DNA of 64,000 nt from Virgisporangium aurantiacum. GTDB lineage: Bacteria > Actinomycetota > Actinomycetes > Mycobacteriales > Micromonosporaceae. The notes below the pieces were generated by a model that saw nothing but the letters and a program-made list of their open reading frames with translations, was not told the DNA's origin and made no database searches. The stretch lies in the NCBI RefSeq assembly GCF_016863635.1, contig NZ_BOPG01000078.1, forward strand, positions 54,865 to 118,864. The letters run 5' to 3'. Position numbers and translations under genes: made by a program. Shown in pieces: positions 50,712 to 59,468 of this stretch (the first letter of the stretch is position 1; each line of letters opens with the position of its first letter).

Positions 50712-51266
50712 TCAACGACAGGCGTGGCCGGCCATGCGCGCCTCGGCGCCTGCGTAGCCACCGTTGCCGAGCGGCTCGCTGTGCCCGCACCGCTCACAGG
50801 TCAGGGTGCCGATCTCGTCCTGGGTCTCGGGCGGCTGCAACCGCAGGGAGTGCGGGCGGCTGGTCCACCACGCCCCCGGTCCGTTGACGCCGTAGTCGAC
50901 CGACCACAGGTACCCGAAGATGAACACCGTGAAGATGCCGGCGCCCAGCGCACCCGCGCCGCCACCGCTGGACCCGCCGGTCTGAATGAGGCGCACGGTC
51001 CCCCAGAGCATTGCTACCAGCCCCGCGATGGTAAGTACCCGCCACAGCGTCCACTGCAGCCGCGCCGCGGCAACGCTCAGGACCTGATACTCGACCTCGT
51101 CCCCGCACCAGGGACACGCAAGGGTGACCGACCCCGAGTACAGGGTGCTCGGCGGCCTTTCCAGCACCACCGACTCGACTCGGTACATGTCCCGGTCTCT
51201 GCCGTCATGGTGCATCAGCTGGACCTCGACCTCGGAGGACGGGATGCCGCGACCCATGGCCAACAT
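50712..51266 (-). CDS. membrane protein with two zinc-ribbon-like Cys pairs
   Basis: The protein (184 aa) has 'VTLACPWCGDEVEYQVLSV', two membrane helices ('VLTIAGLVAMLWGTVRLIQT' and 'ALGAGIFTVFIFGYLWSVDY') and a C-terminal 'IGTLTCERCGHSEPLG'. The two CxxC pairs could bind one zinc ion, if they come together on the same side of the membrane. No family is recognised. The start is uncertain (ATGs at 51266, 51257 and 51215). It lies seven bases before the methyltransferase start and could be upstream in the same transcript. Confidence 0.55.
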   Translation of the reverse strand: MLAMGRGIPSSEVEVQLMHHDGRDRDMYRVESVVLERPPSTLYSGSVTLACPWCGDEVEYQVLSVAAARLQWTLWRVLTIAGLVAMLWGTVRLIQTGGSSGGGAGALGAGIFTVFIFGYLWSVDYGVNGPGAWWTSRPHSLRLQPPETQDEIGTLTCERCGHSEPLGNGGYAGAEARMAGHACR

Positions 51267-51374
51267 CGTTGCGGTCGGGCGTCGACGTAGTCAACTGTCG
51301 TGATCGGGCCGGGTGCGGGCGCGCGACTCCCTGGACCGCGGCCGCATCGCCGGGTCGCGTACCGTTGCCAGGCG

Positions 51375-52073
51375 ATGGCGACTGAACGGATCTGGCTCGA
51401 CGTGCCGTTCGCGGAGAAGGACGCGGCGAAGCGGGCCGGCGCGCGGTGGGACGGCGCCGCGAAGCGTTGGTACGCGCCGAGGGCGGGGATCCAGGCCCTC
51501 GACCGATGGGCGGCGCAAGCCGAAATCCCCGACCTGCTGCCCGGCGAGCAGCGGTCGCTCGGCGCCGGCCTGTTCGTCGATCTGGTACCGCGTAGCTGCT
51601 GGTTCACCAACGTCCGGTCGTGCGTCGACCAGCGGGACTGGGAACGGCTTCGGCGGATGATCACCCGGCGCGCCGGGCACCGGTGCGAGGTGTGCGGCGC
51701 CGCCGAGGATCCGGGCGCGAAAATGTGGCTCGAGGCCCACGAGCGGTGGACGTACAACGACGCCACGCGGGTTCAGCGCCTCGGCCGGCTCATCTGTCTG
51801 TGCGGGCGCTGCCACATGGTCACGCACTTCGGGCTGGCCCAGGTGCGGGGACGCGAGAAGGAGGCGTACGCGCACCTGATGGCGGTCACCGGTATGACGG
51901 AGTCCGAGGCCCGCGAGCACGTCGAGGTCGCGTTCGAGGTGTGGTTCCAGTTGTCGCGAATCCGATGGACGCTCGACCTGAGCATCCTCACCGACGCCGG
52001 CGTCACGGTGACACCACCGCCCGACGCGGCCGGCCGGGACACCGTCGCCACCGAGACCTTGGGCCGGACGTGA
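51375..52073 (+). CDS. DUF5710 and HNH-like zinc protein
   Basis: The 232-aa protein starts 'MATERIWLDVPFAEKDAAKR' 'AGARWDGAAKRWYAP', the DUF5710 module found at the front of phage- and plasmid-borne primase or topoisomerase-like proteins. It continues with 'HRCEVCGAAEDPGAKMWLEA', 'HERWTY' and 'LICLCGRCHMVTHFG', a Cys4/His pattern of HNH-type endonucleases. A nuclease role is plausible but the exact catalytic residues are not certain. An in-frame ATG at 51300 is rejected because the conserved start is at 51375. Confidence 0.6.
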   Translation: MATERIWLDVPFAEKDAAKRAGARWDGAAKRWYAPRAGIQALDRWAAQAEIPDLLPGEQRSLGAGLFVDLVPRSCWFTNVRSCVDQRDWERLRRMITRRAGHRCEVCGAAEDPGAKMWLEAHERWTYNDATRVQRLGRLICLCGRCHMVTHFGLAQVRGREKEAYAHLMAVTGMTESEAREHVEVAFEVWFQLSRIRWTLDLSILTDAGVTVTPPPDAAGRDTVATETLGRT

Positions 52074-52142
52074 CGGACGCCGGCAGCACCGCCCGGTTGC
52101 CCGGGCGGTGCTGCCGCTACCTCCGCATCGCGGTTCGGGTGG

Positions 52143-52349
52143 TCAATCGCAGCAGTTGTTGCAGCCGCCACCCCAAGCCGTGCACGTGACCGAGCCGTTG
52201 GAGTGCAGACAGCACGTGCGACGGCGCAGGTTGTTGCCGAAGCACCGCTGTTCGGTCTGGCAGTCCACGGCGCGGGCCGGTTCGTCGAGCCGCGGGACGA
52301 CGAGGGTCAGGAGCCGGTCACTGGCCCTCCGGGCCATCGTTGCGATCAT
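52143..52349 (-). CDS. small Cys-rich peptide next to a signal peptidase
   Basis: The 68-aa peptide begins at an ATG preceded by GGAGGGAACG. An N-terminal part ('RRASDRLLTLVVPRLDEPAR') is followed by a C-terminal half with eight Cys ('VDCQTEQRCFGN', 'RTCCLHSNGSVTC', 'WGGGCNNCCD'). It overlaps the end of the signal peptidase gene by 32 bases. Its pattern, with a helical leader and a Cys-dense tail, suggests a processed, disulfide-rich or otherwise modified secreted peptide; no known family is assigned. No RiPP tailoring enzyme adjoins it. Confidence 0.6.
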   Translation of the reverse strand: MIATMARRASDRLLTLVVPRLDEPARAVDCQTEQRCFGNNLRRRTCCLHSNGSVTCTAWGGGCNNCCD

Positions 52350-52911
52350 CGTTCCCTCCTGTCATTCGGTGCCGTTGATCCGTTGTTTTGATCCACCCGG
52401 TCAGTCTGCGGATGACCACGCCTACCACGCCGTCGACGGGGTACGGCCCCCAACGCCGGGAATCGATCCCGACGGCGCGGTTGTCGCTGAGAACCACCAC
52501 CGAGTCCGGTGGCACCACGGGCGACGGTGATCTGATGCCGGCGGGCACCGGCTGACCGGGCAGAGCGGCCACCCGCTTCACCTGGCGGCCGCGGATGGGC
52601 GTCCAGTAGCTCTTTCCGTTGTGTACGACGGCGTCGGGCGGACCGAGGACCACCACGTCGCCGCGCCGCAGGCGGCGGCTGTCGCAGCGCCGGACGAGCA
52701 CGCGGTCACCGTCGCGCAGGGTCGGTTCCATGCTGCGGCCCTCCACCGTGACGACGATCAACCGTCGCCGTACGTAGACGACGGCGGCCGCGACACCGAC
52801 GAGAGCGGCCACGGTGGTGTAGCCGGAAAGGTGTCGGCTGCACCGGCGGGCGTCGCCCACGTGGCGGCGCCCACCGAGCCGGCCGATCAGTGGAACCAGA
52901 AGAAGTACCAT
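52318..52911 (-). CDS. type I (S26) signal peptidase
   Basis: The 197-aa protein has one N-terminal membrane helix ('YTTVAALVGVAAAVVYVRRR'), the catalytic Ser motif 'VEGRSMEPTLRDGDRVLVRR', 'RRGDVVVLGPP', 'RQVKRVAALPGQPV' (catalytic Lys region) and 'VVLSDNRAVGIDSRRWGPYP', the S26 box E. The ATG at 52911 lies inside the end of the secreted Cys-rich gene (25-bp overlap), so translation is coupled. Placement between two Cys-rich secreted products suggests a dedicated processing peptidase rather than the housekeeping LepB. Confidence 0.85.
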   Translation of the reverse strand: MVLLLVPLIGRLGGRRHVGDARRCSRHLSGYTTVAALVGVAAAVVYVRRRLIVVTVEGRSMEPTLRDGDRVLVRRCDSRRLRRGDVVVLGPPDAVVHNGKSYWTPIRGRQVKRVAALPGQPVPAGIRSPSPVVPPDSVVVLSDNRAVGIDSRRWGPYPVDGVVGVVIRRLTGWIKTTDQRHRMTGGNDDRNDGPEGQ

Positions 52912-53270
52912 CCGTTCGGCACACCGCCGCCGCCCCAGTAGAAGCAGGGCTCGGGGGCGTAGTAGCCCCGGTTGATGAGGTTGCGACGGGCGTTCTCGCA
53001 CGAAGACTCGCTGCCGAACGGACCGCAGTAGTCGCGGATCTTGCAGCTGTATGCTGCCGCTTCGACATCCGCCGCGGTGCCGTCCGTCACGGCGAGGGAA
53101 GCCGGTGCGGTCGTCGTGGTCGAGACGACCGTGCCGCTCGCGGCCACGGGGGTCGAGGCAGCCGCGGGCGAAGCCAGGCCGAGCGACACGAGCACCGCGA
53201 AGAACAGGGCGACCAGTGTCACCGGTGTGAGGCGCCGGCGTAGCGGGCCGGCCGGGGTGGAACCGCTCAT
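52887..53270 (-). CDS. secreted Cys-containing protein of the signal peptidase cassette
   Basis: The 127-aa protein has a clear signal peptide ('RRRLTPVTLVALFFAVLVSL', 'GLASPAAAST'), a Thr/Ala-rich pro-region and a mature tail with four Cys ('SCKIRDYCGPFGSESSCENA', 'YYAPEPCFYWGGGG') ending in aromatic residues ('NGWYFFWFH'). It is probably exported and disulfide-bonded. AAAGGA precedes the ATG at 53270. It is first in the three-gene cassette with the signal peptidase and the small Cys-rich peptide. Function unknown. Confidence 0.7.
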   Translation of the reverse strand: MSGSTPAGPLRRRLTPVTLVALFFAVLVSLGLASPAAASTPVAASGTVVSTTTTAPASLAVTDGTAADVEAAAYSCKIRDYCGPFGSESSCENARRNLINRGYYAPEPCFYWGGGGVPNGWYFFWFH

Positions 53271-53471
53271 GTGATTCCGTCCTTTCACGTGGTCGAATCG
53301 ATGCGTGCGTCCCGGAACGCCCGTCCGACGCTGCCAGGCGGAACGGAGCGGCGCCACGACTTTCGGGCGACGCCGAATGTCGTGGCCCGCAACCGACATG
53401 AAGCCGATCTGAAGCGGGTGCCTGGTCCACTCGGGCACGCACATGGCAAGCCATCGGGGGAGGCGAAGACG

Positions 53472-53843
53472 GTGCACATTCCGGACCACGACGCGCGGCG
53501 AACCAACTCACCGGCACTGGCTCGACTGGTCGGTCGCACGCGGGCCGCGGTGCTTTTCGCCGCGCGGACGCGGCCAACCACGTCGGAACTCGCGCGGCGC
53601 GTCGGCATCTCCGCCGCCTCCGCCTCGGAACACGCCACTGTGCTCCGGGAGGCCGGGCTCATCACGACCCACCGTCACCGCAACACGGTGCGGCATACGC
53701 TCACCCGGATCGGGGTCGACCTGCTCCGCGTTGTCGCGTCGCGCCGCAGCGCGCAGGGCCGAGCCGCGTCCCAGCGCGAGTTGCTCCCTGGGAGGATTGA
53801 TGATCGGCCAGCGCCCGGCGTCGGCCAGTGCGTCAGAGGTTGA
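53472..53843 (+). CDS. ArsR-like winged-HTH protein, probably truncated
   Basis: The 123-aa protein starts at a GTG preceded by GGGGGAGG and consists almost wholly of a winged helix: 'ALARLVGRTRAAVLFAARTR', 'PTTSELARRVGISAASASEH' and 'ATVLREAGLITTHRHRNTVR'. In the related DUF5937-type regulators this domain is the C-terminal third of a protein of about 330-360 residues; the effector region is missing here. Upstream sequence in frame (to 53271) shows no similarity to it. It may be a functional short repressor of the divergent Cys-rich cassette or a remnant. Confidence 0.6.
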   Translation: MHIPDHDARRTNSPALARLVGRTRAAVLFAARTRPTTSELARRVGISAASASEHATVLREAGLITTHRHRNTVRHTLTRIGVDLLRVVASRRSAQGRAASQRELLPGRIDDRPAPGVGQCVRG

Positions 53844-53845
53844 CG

Positions 53846-55117
53846 TCAACCACTCGCCGACAAGAACTCCAGCGTCCGGCGCCACACGTCCGCCCGGGCC
53901 TTCGCTGTGGCGGCCGGCTCGCCGCCGTAGTCGAACGTCACACCCGCGATCGGCAGTACCGACACGGTCGTCGGCGCGTACGGCGGCGCGGCGATCTGGT
54001 GTCCCGCACCCGGATAGACCACGTGCTCGTGCGGGCGCCCGTGTGCGGCCAGCCGGTCCGCGGCGAACTGGTGGAACGCGGGTCCGCTGCTGGCGTCGCA
54101 CTCCCCCGACAGCAGCAGCACCGGTCCGTTGATCCGCTCGACCGGAATCGTCGCCTCGGCCACCACGCTCGACGACAGACCCGGTTCGAACGCCAGCCGC
54201 AGCGGCACCGGCGCGCCCTCGGCCACGAGCTTCTCCAGTTGCGCCGTGACGACGGTCGGCACGTACGGCAGCGGCCTGCCGCCCACCGTCCAGTTCGCGA
54301 CGGGCGTCCGCATGATCTCCAGGAACGAGCCGGTCATCACGTCCTGGCTGATGCCCGCGATCAGCACGCCGCTCCCGACGATGCTGACGACGCCGGTGAC
54401 CGCCGGGTTGGTCGCCCCGATCAGCAGCGCCGCCTCGCCGCCCTTGGATCCACCGGTCACCACCAGCCGGCCCGGGTCCACGAACGGCAGCGACCGGAGG
54501 TGGTCGATCGCCCGGTGGGCGTACTCGAGCGGGATGTCCTGCAGGGTTGGTGGCCGGCCGGGCACCCCGGCCAGGGCGAGTGCCAGCACGGCGTATCCGT
54601 GCGCGGCGAGCAGTGCCGCGTCGTCCTCGTGGATGCCTGCTTCGGCGCCGGCGAGCATGAGCACCGCGCCGAGCCCGGACCGGCCGGCCGGGTGGTACAT
54701 CACCCCGACCAGGCCGTGCTCGCGCACCTCTGTGCGCACGAGGCCGGCCGGGATCCGGCGGCGCCGCACGGTCGCCGTGGCGTCCGGCACACCGGGTGCC
54801 GACGCGGTGAGGTCGAGCTCCGTGGGGTGCCGCACGTCGACGGGCCCGTCGAAACTCAGTGCGTCGAGGGGACGCATCGACCAGATCAGACCCATCGGGT
54901 CGACACCGTCGTACGAGCCCTCGACGGGCGCGTCCCGGGCCAGGTCGACGGTCCCGTCCCGGTCGGCGGTGAACGCGGTGGTCGACCGCCATCGGGCGCC
55001 CCGCAGGTCGCGCTGCGCGGCCCGAACGGTGACCCGCTCGCCCGGCGGCAGGCCCACCACCCGGATCCGCAGCGCGGTGTCGAGGTTCGGATCCGTCGGT
55101 GAAATTTCGAATCGCAT
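53846..55117 (-). CDS. BAAT/acyl-CoA thioesterase-like alpha/beta hydrolase
   Basis: The 423-aa protein has an N-terminal beta domain ('LRIRVVGLPPGERVTVRAAQ') typical of acyl-CoA thioester hydrolase/bile-acid-CoA:amino acid N-acyltransferase relatives, and an alpha/beta hydrolase domain with nucleophile elbow 'VVTGGSKGGEAALLIG' (Ser where human BAAT has Cys), 'VLLLSGECDASSGPAFHQF' for the acidic residue and 'YPGAGHQIAAPPYAP' for the His. It is likely a thioesterase or acyltransferase of lipid or xenobiotic metabolism. The ATG at 55117 begins the conserved region. It converges on the HTH gene at 53472. Confidence 0.8.
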   Translation of the reverse strand: MRFEISPTDPNLDTALRIRVVGLPPGERVTVRAAQRDLRGARWRSTTAFTADRDGTVDLARDAPVEGSYDGVDPMGLIWSMRPLDALSFDGPVDVRHPTELDLTASAPGVPDATATVRRRRIPAGLVRTEVREHGLVGVMYHPAGRSGLGAVLMLAGAEAGIHEDDAALLAAHGYAVLALALAGVPGRPPTLQDIPLEYAHRAIDHLRSLPFVDPGRLVVTGGSKGGEAALLIGATNPAVTGVVSIVGSGVLIAGISQDVMTGSFLEIMRTPVANWTVGGRPLPYVPTVVTAQLEKLVAEGAPVPLRLAFEPGLSSSVVAEATIPVERINGPVLLLSGECDASSGPAFHQFAADRLAAHGRPHEHVVYPGAGHQIAAPPYAPTTVSVLPIAGVTFDYGGEPAATAKARADVWRRTLEFLSASG

Positions 55118-55157
55118 GCTCCGACCGTAAAACGGATACCCGACCGCGCCGTGTCGG

Positions 55158-56099
55158 TTATTTCGAACGAGGTTGCGGAGCCTGCAATGCCTCCTCCGGG
55201 AGGTTCGCATCGGTTCCGACGGCAACCGGGACGCGGACCGTGACGGCGCCCGGCACCACCGTGACGGTCAGCCGGGAGACCCGCTTGCGATCTCCCCCGT
55301 CGAGTTCGTACCGGATCGGCGACTCGAAACGGACCTTCACCCGACGCCTGGCCCGGGTCATGTGAACCAGCGGTGACCGGTCGGCGTGCCCGGTGACCAA
55401 CCGGCCGGCCGTGCGCGCCCATTGCCCCAGCCCTTCGGCGGTCGTGACCCCGACCTCCAGCCAACCGTCGTCGGGCACCGCGTCGGGGAACGCACGCACG
55501 CCACCGGTGATCCGACTGACGTTGCCGAACAGCACGCAGCCGGCCCGACCGGAGAACCACCGCTTCCCGTCGACCTTCACCCGGAGTGGAACCGCTGGAT
55601 CCCGGACGTGCCGCAGCGCGGTCAGGACGTAGGCCGCCTTCTCCAGACGTCCTTTCATCGTGCGTCCGGCATCGTCGATCATCTCCGCGTCCAACCCGGC
55701 GCCGGCCATGACGGCGAAATGCTCGCCTTTGATCCGGCCGAGATCAAGCTGGAACCCCCGGCCGGACATCGCGACCCGGACGGCTTCGGCCGGGTCCGAC
55801 GGGATGGACAGGTTGGTCGCCAACAGGTTCGCGGTTCCCGCCGGGATGATCGCCACCTCGACACCGGTGCCGGCGGCGGCGTCCAGGCAGCGCTGCACGG
55901 TGCCGTCACCGCCCCACACCACCAGCAGTTCCGCGCCTTCCCTGATGGCGCGGCGGGCCTTCTTGCCCGCCTTTCGACCCCTGTCGACCTCGAACCAGAG
56001 CGGATCGCGGCACCCGTGCCCGGCCAGCAGTTCCCGCAACTGATGCGGGCCACCGCCACCGGCAGACTTGCCGCTATGGGCCACGACCGCGAGCTTCAC
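55158..56099 (-). CDS. diacylglycerol/sphingosine kinase-like lipid kinase
   Basis: The 313-aa protein has the DAGK catalytic signature 'LLVVWGGDGTVQRCLDAAAG' near residue 60, 'VAIIPAGTANLLATNLSIP' and 'GFQLDLGRIKGEHFAVMAGA', the DgkB/YegS layout. It should phosphorylate a lipid such as diacylglycerol with ATP at the membrane. Length is typical. It ends 40 bases before the hydrolase start, with which it may share a transcript. Confidence 0.88.
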   Translation of the reverse strand: MKLAVVAHSGKSAGGGGPHQLRELLAGHGCRDPLWFEVDRGRKAGKKARRAIREGAELLVVWGGDGTVQRCLDAAAGTGVEVAIIPAGTANLLATNLSIPSDPAEAVRVAMSGRGFQLDLGRIKGEHFAVMAGAGLDAEMIDDAGRTMKGRLEKAAYVLTALRHVRDPAVPLRVKVDGKRWFSGRAGCVLFGNVSRITGGVRAFPDAVPDDGWLEVGVTTAEGLGQWARTAGRLVTGHADRSPLVHMTRARRRVKVRFESPIRYELDGGDRKRVSRLTVTVVPGAVTVRVPVAVGTDANLPEEALQAPQPRSK

Positions 56100-56254
56100 G
56101 CCGTCTCGTTATCCATTGACGCCCTCGGCCAAACACGGCCCTGACGAGCGTCCGGACGGCACGGGCGTGGACTGCTGGATTGATCGGCGGTTGACCGATA
56201 TGGTCGTCCCGCCCCATTGGCGATTCGACGCTTGACCGGTGAGTCAGGAGCGAC

Positions 56255-56587
56255 ATGAGTATCTCGACGCGGCGCATCGGTGACGCGAGTGTCGTTACCG
56301 CGTCTGGCGAACTCGATCTGGAAATCGTGGATCAGCTCCGGGCCTGCCTCAGGGAGGCGGCTTCGACCGATCCCGAACGCCTGGTGGTAGACCTGACCAC
56401 CGCGACCTTCGTCGACTCGACGATCCTCGGCGCTCTCGTGGGCGCCCGCAACGAACTGGGTCCGAACGCTGACCGCTTGCGGATCGTATGTAGCAATCCG
56501 GCGATCTTGAAGACATTTCAGGTGACCGGTCTGGACCAGGTGTTCGCCATCCGTCCCGCCCTCACCGATGTGGTACGGCCGACGTGA
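56255..56587 (+). CDS. STAS-domain anti-sigma factor antagonist
   Basis: The 110-aa protein is a single STAS domain: 'VVTASGELDLEIVDQLRACL', 'LVVDLTTATFVDSTILGALV' (the D-S-T Ser is the phosphorylation site of SpoIIAA/RsbV proteins) and 'VCSNPAILKTFQVTGLDQVF'. Such proteins release a sigma factor by binding its anti-sigma kinase; neither is encoded nearby. The preceding 155 bases show no other feature. Confidence 0.9.
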   Translation: MSISTRRIGDASVVTASGELDLEIVDQLRACLREAASTDPERLVVDLTTATFVDSTILGALVGARNELGPNADRLRIVCSNPAILKTFQVTGLDQVFAIRPALTDVVRPT

Positions 56588-56600
56588 GCCGCTGACGGGC

Positions 56601-57566
56601 TCAGCCCCGCACAGCCTCGGCGTCGGGATCGTCGGGCTGCGGCACGCCGCGTTCGACTGTGCGGGCGCCGCCCAGTTCGGCGCTCAGCACCGCCGCGGCC
56701 ACCATGAGGAACCCGATCAGGATCAGCCACGTCAGCATGGCGAACGTGATGCCGATGATGCCGTACCGTTCGGAGTTGTTCTCGATCAGTCGAGGCATCC
56801 ACAACGCGGAGTACAGCGTCAGAACCGCGCTGCCGGCGGCGATCACGAACGAGCCGGGGAGCAGTCGCCGGATCGGGATCCGCCGCGAGAGCAGCAGGCG
56901 CTGCAGCAGCAGCCAGACCGCCGTGTTCACGACGACGCGCAGCACGAAGCCGAGCACCGATCCCGCCGGGGCCTGACGCAACAAGCCGACCAGCAGTGAC
57001 AGCACCAACAGCGAGCTGATCAACAGCCCGATCGCGGTGACCGCGTTGAGCGTGCCGCGCACGCCCATGGCCGGTAGTTGCCACGCCGCTTCGTACGTGC
57101 GCTGAAGGGAGCGGGTCAGGCTCAGGACGGAGAACACCAGGACCACCAGGCCGGCGACGGTCAGCGTGCCGGTGGCACCGGGTGGCCGCTCGAACAGCGT
57201 CCGGATGGCCTGTGCCGAGGGGCCACTGACGTGGAACCGGTTCGCCACCCGGTCGGCGATCGCGGTGGGACCCTGCCCGGCGACGGCCGCGGATAGCACG
57301 ATCAGCAGCGGAATGATGGCGGTGAATGCCTGGCCGCCCATGACGAGCGCACGGTCCCGGCCGTTGATGGCGCCGAAGCGGCGCAGGCAACGCACGGGCA
57401 ACGACGACCGTACCCGCGATATGGAACTGGCGCCCCGGGCACCTCCGATCCGGGTCAACCGTTCACGAAGACCCGAGAACCGTCGCTCCGGTGCCGGCGC
57501 GACGTCGGCCGTCGGCCGCGGATCCGGATCGTGCGGGACCGCCGGGGGGTCGTGTTCGACCGTCAC
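56601..57566 (-). CDS. YihY/BrkB-family membrane protein
   Basis: The 321-aa protein starts at a GTG preceded by AGGAGGTG. After a Pro-rich cytoplasmic N-terminus it has about six helices, with 'DRALVMGGQAFTAIIPLLIV', 'VAGLVVLVFSVLSLTRSLQR', 'YEAAWQLPAMGVRGTLNAV' and 'RYGIIGITFAMLTWLILIGF', the YihY pattern. The biochemical function of the family is not settled. An in-frame extension to 57653 lacks a ribosome binding site. The following intergenic 213 bases hold nothing recognisable. Confidence 0.85.
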   Translation of the reverse strand: MTVEHDPPAVPHDPDPRPTADVAPAPERRFSGLRERLTRIGGARGASSISRVRSSLPVRCLRRFGAINGRDRALVMGGQAFTAIIPLLIVLSAAVAGQGPTAIADRVANRFHVSGPSAQAIRTLFERPPGATGTLTVAGLVVLVFSVLSLTRSLQRTYEAAWQLPAMGVRGTLNAVTAIGLLISSLLVLSLLVGLLRQAPAGSVLGFVLRVVVNTAVWLLLQRLLLSRRIPIRRLLPGSFVIAAGSAVLTLYSALWMPRLIENNSERYGIIGITFAMLTWLILIGFLMVAAAVLSAELGGARTVERGVPQPDDPDAEAVRG

Positions 57567-57780
57567 GTCGGCACCTCCTGACACCCGCCGATCACCTCGG
57601 CAATGCCGGTGGAGCGAGCTCATCATGCTTCCCAAGGACGCCGGCCTTCGCACCCTACGCGCGAGGATCGCCGGCTGGAGTCATCCCATGTGGGTGACGT
57701 CTGCACGCCTGTTACCGGCAACCGTTGAGCGAACACCGCCGTGACGCGGCGTTGCTCCGGGCGAGGTCGGGCGAGGTCGG

Positions 57781-58179
57781 ATGACGTTTCACGAGACGAT
57801 GGAGTTGGTCGTCACCGGGTTCGAGGCCGCCGGTGTGGCAATCCTGATCTTCGGTTCACTGGCGGCGCTCATGTCGGCCGCAGCCAAGCTCCGCCATGGC
57901 GACGGGCGGGCCGCCTACACGCACGCCCGCCAGGACGTCGGCCGAGCGATCCTGCTGGGCCTGGAGGTCTTGATCATCGCTGACATCGTGCAGACGATCA
58001 CGGTCGATCCCACTCTCAACAACGCACTCACGCTCGGCCTCATCGTCCTGGTCCGAACCTTCCTCAGCTTCTCCCTCGAGATCGAACTGGACGGCACCCT
58101 GCCGTGGCGCCGCAACTCGGCGGACACGGGGCCGGCTGGGGCTGCGGAGACCGCGTCAACCAGTGGTCCAGCGGACTGA
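57781..58179 (+). CDS. DUF1622 membrane protein
   Basis: The 132-aa protein has three hydrophobic segments ('LVVTGFEAAGVAILIFGSLA', 'AILLGLEVLIIADIVQTITV' and 'ALTLGLIVLVRTFLSFSLEI') with the conserved 'R.......LEVLIIADI.T' and 'RTFLSFSLE.E' stretches of DUF1622. Function unknown. The ATG at 57781 begins the conserved helix. It is followed after 116 bases by an AI-2E-type transporter gene. Confidence 0.85.
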   Translation: MTFHETMELVVTGFEAAGVAILIFGSLAALMSAAAKLRHGDGRAAYTHARQDVGRAILLGLEVLIIADIVQTITVDPTLNNALTLGLIVLVRTFLSFSLEIELDGTLPWRRNSADTGPAGAAETASTSGPAD

Positions 58180-58295
58180 CCGAGCGACGCGGTCCGCAGC
58201 GCCGGTCGGTTTCATTCCTGGCGGTTGAGGACGGCGACGGGCGGTCCAGAGGACCATCCAGGGACGCTCGCCGAGTCACAGGAGGACGATGGGCC

Positions 58296-59468
58296 GTGAT
58301 CGAAAATTCCGATCTCGCCGGCGAGCCCGACAGCCGTGACCGATCCGTCCCGACACCCGGCAGCGACACCCCGCCGGGTGGCGCCCCGGTGGGCCCCACC
58401 CGGGTGCCCCGGCTCGCGGTGTGGGCCTGGAGCTTCGTCGGGGTCGTGGCGGCGGCGATCATCGTGGTCGCCGCGTTGGCCGCGGTGAGCGAGATCGTGC
58501 TCCCGTTGACGTTGGCCGCCGTCCTGGCCGTGATCTTCAAACCGGCGGCCGGCGTGCTCCAACGCCACCGGTTCAAGCCCACCCTCGCCGCCGGCCTGAT
58601 CGTCCTCGGTCTGCTCGCCCTGCTGACCGGCGTGGTCGTCGCCACCGTCCGCGGTGTCATCGAGCAGGCGGATCAGATCGGCGCGCTGACCGGCGCGGCA
58701 CTGGACACGGCGGCCGAACAGCTCGACGCGCTGGGTGTCGATGCGGCCGCACTGGACGACGCGAGGGCGGCCACCGGGACGGCGGCCCCGATGATCACCG
58801 GCGGTGTCCTCACCCATCTGGTCTCCGGCATCGGCACCCTGATCGGCTTTGCCAGCGGCGTGATCCTCGGCTCGCTGGTCATGTACTACCTGCTCAAGGA
58901 CGGCAACCGGCTCCGGCACTCGCTGATCGCACAGTTCGAACCGTCGCTGCGTGACGATGTCGACGGCTTCATCGGCGATTCGATCCGGCTCCTGCGCGAC
59001 TACGGGAAGGGCCGCACGGTCATGTCCGCCATCGTGTCGGTGGTCATCGGCATCGCCGCGCTCCTACTCGGCCTCCCGCTCGTGTTCACCATCATGGTGG
59101 TCAACTTCGTCGGCGGTTACATCCCCTACATCGGCGCCTTCCTCGGTGGCGGGCTGGCCGTCATCGTCGCCCTCGGCGACGGCGGGCTCAGCAGGGCCGC
59201 CGTCATGCTCGTGGTGGTGCTCGCCTCCAACCTCGTGCTGGAGAACTTCGTGGAGCCCAAGGTGATGGGCCGCAGCCTCGATATCCACCCGTTGGTGGTG
59301 CTCGTCGTCACCGCGCTGGGCGGCCTCGTCGGTGGCATCGTCGGACTCATCCTGGCCGTCCCCGCCTACGTGATCGCCCGCACCGCCATCACCCGCTTCC
59401 GATCGAGGGGCCTCGTCGAGCGGGTGGCCGACCGTGCCGAACCGACCGTGCAACGCCTCCTCCAATGA
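58296..59468 (+). CDS. AI-2E/YdgG-family transporter
   Basis: The 390-aa protein starts at a GTG with GGAGG upstream. It has eight hydrophobic stretches including 'SFVGVVAAAIIVVAALAAVS', 'PLTLAAVLAVIFKPAAGVLQ', 'VVNFVGGYIPYIGAFLGGGL' (family hallmark P-Y-I-G) and 'NLVLENFVEPKVMGRSLDIH', with 'LVVLVVTALGGLVGGIVGLI' near the end. Members transport varied small solutes. Its 3' end overlaps the convergent SARP gene by 80 bases. Confidence 0.88.
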   Translation: MIENSDLAGEPDSRDRSVPTPGSDTPPGGAPVGPTRVPRLAVWAWSFVGVVAAAIIVVAALAAVSEIVLPLTLAAVLAVIFKPAAGVLQRHRFKPTLAAGLIVLGLLALLTGVVVATVRGVIEQADQIGALTGAALDTAAEQLDALGVDAAALDDARAATGTAAPMITGGVLTHLVSGIGTLIGFASGVILGSLVMYYLLKDGNRLRHSLIAQFEPSLRDDVDGFIGDSIRLLRDYGKGRTVMSAIVSVVIGIAALLLGLPLVFTIMVVNFVGGYIPYIGAFLGGGLAVIVALGDGGLSRAAVMLVVVLASNLVLENFVEPKVMGRSLDIHPLVVLVVTALGGLVGGIVGLILAVPAYVIARTAITRFRSRGLVERVADRAEPTVQRLLQ

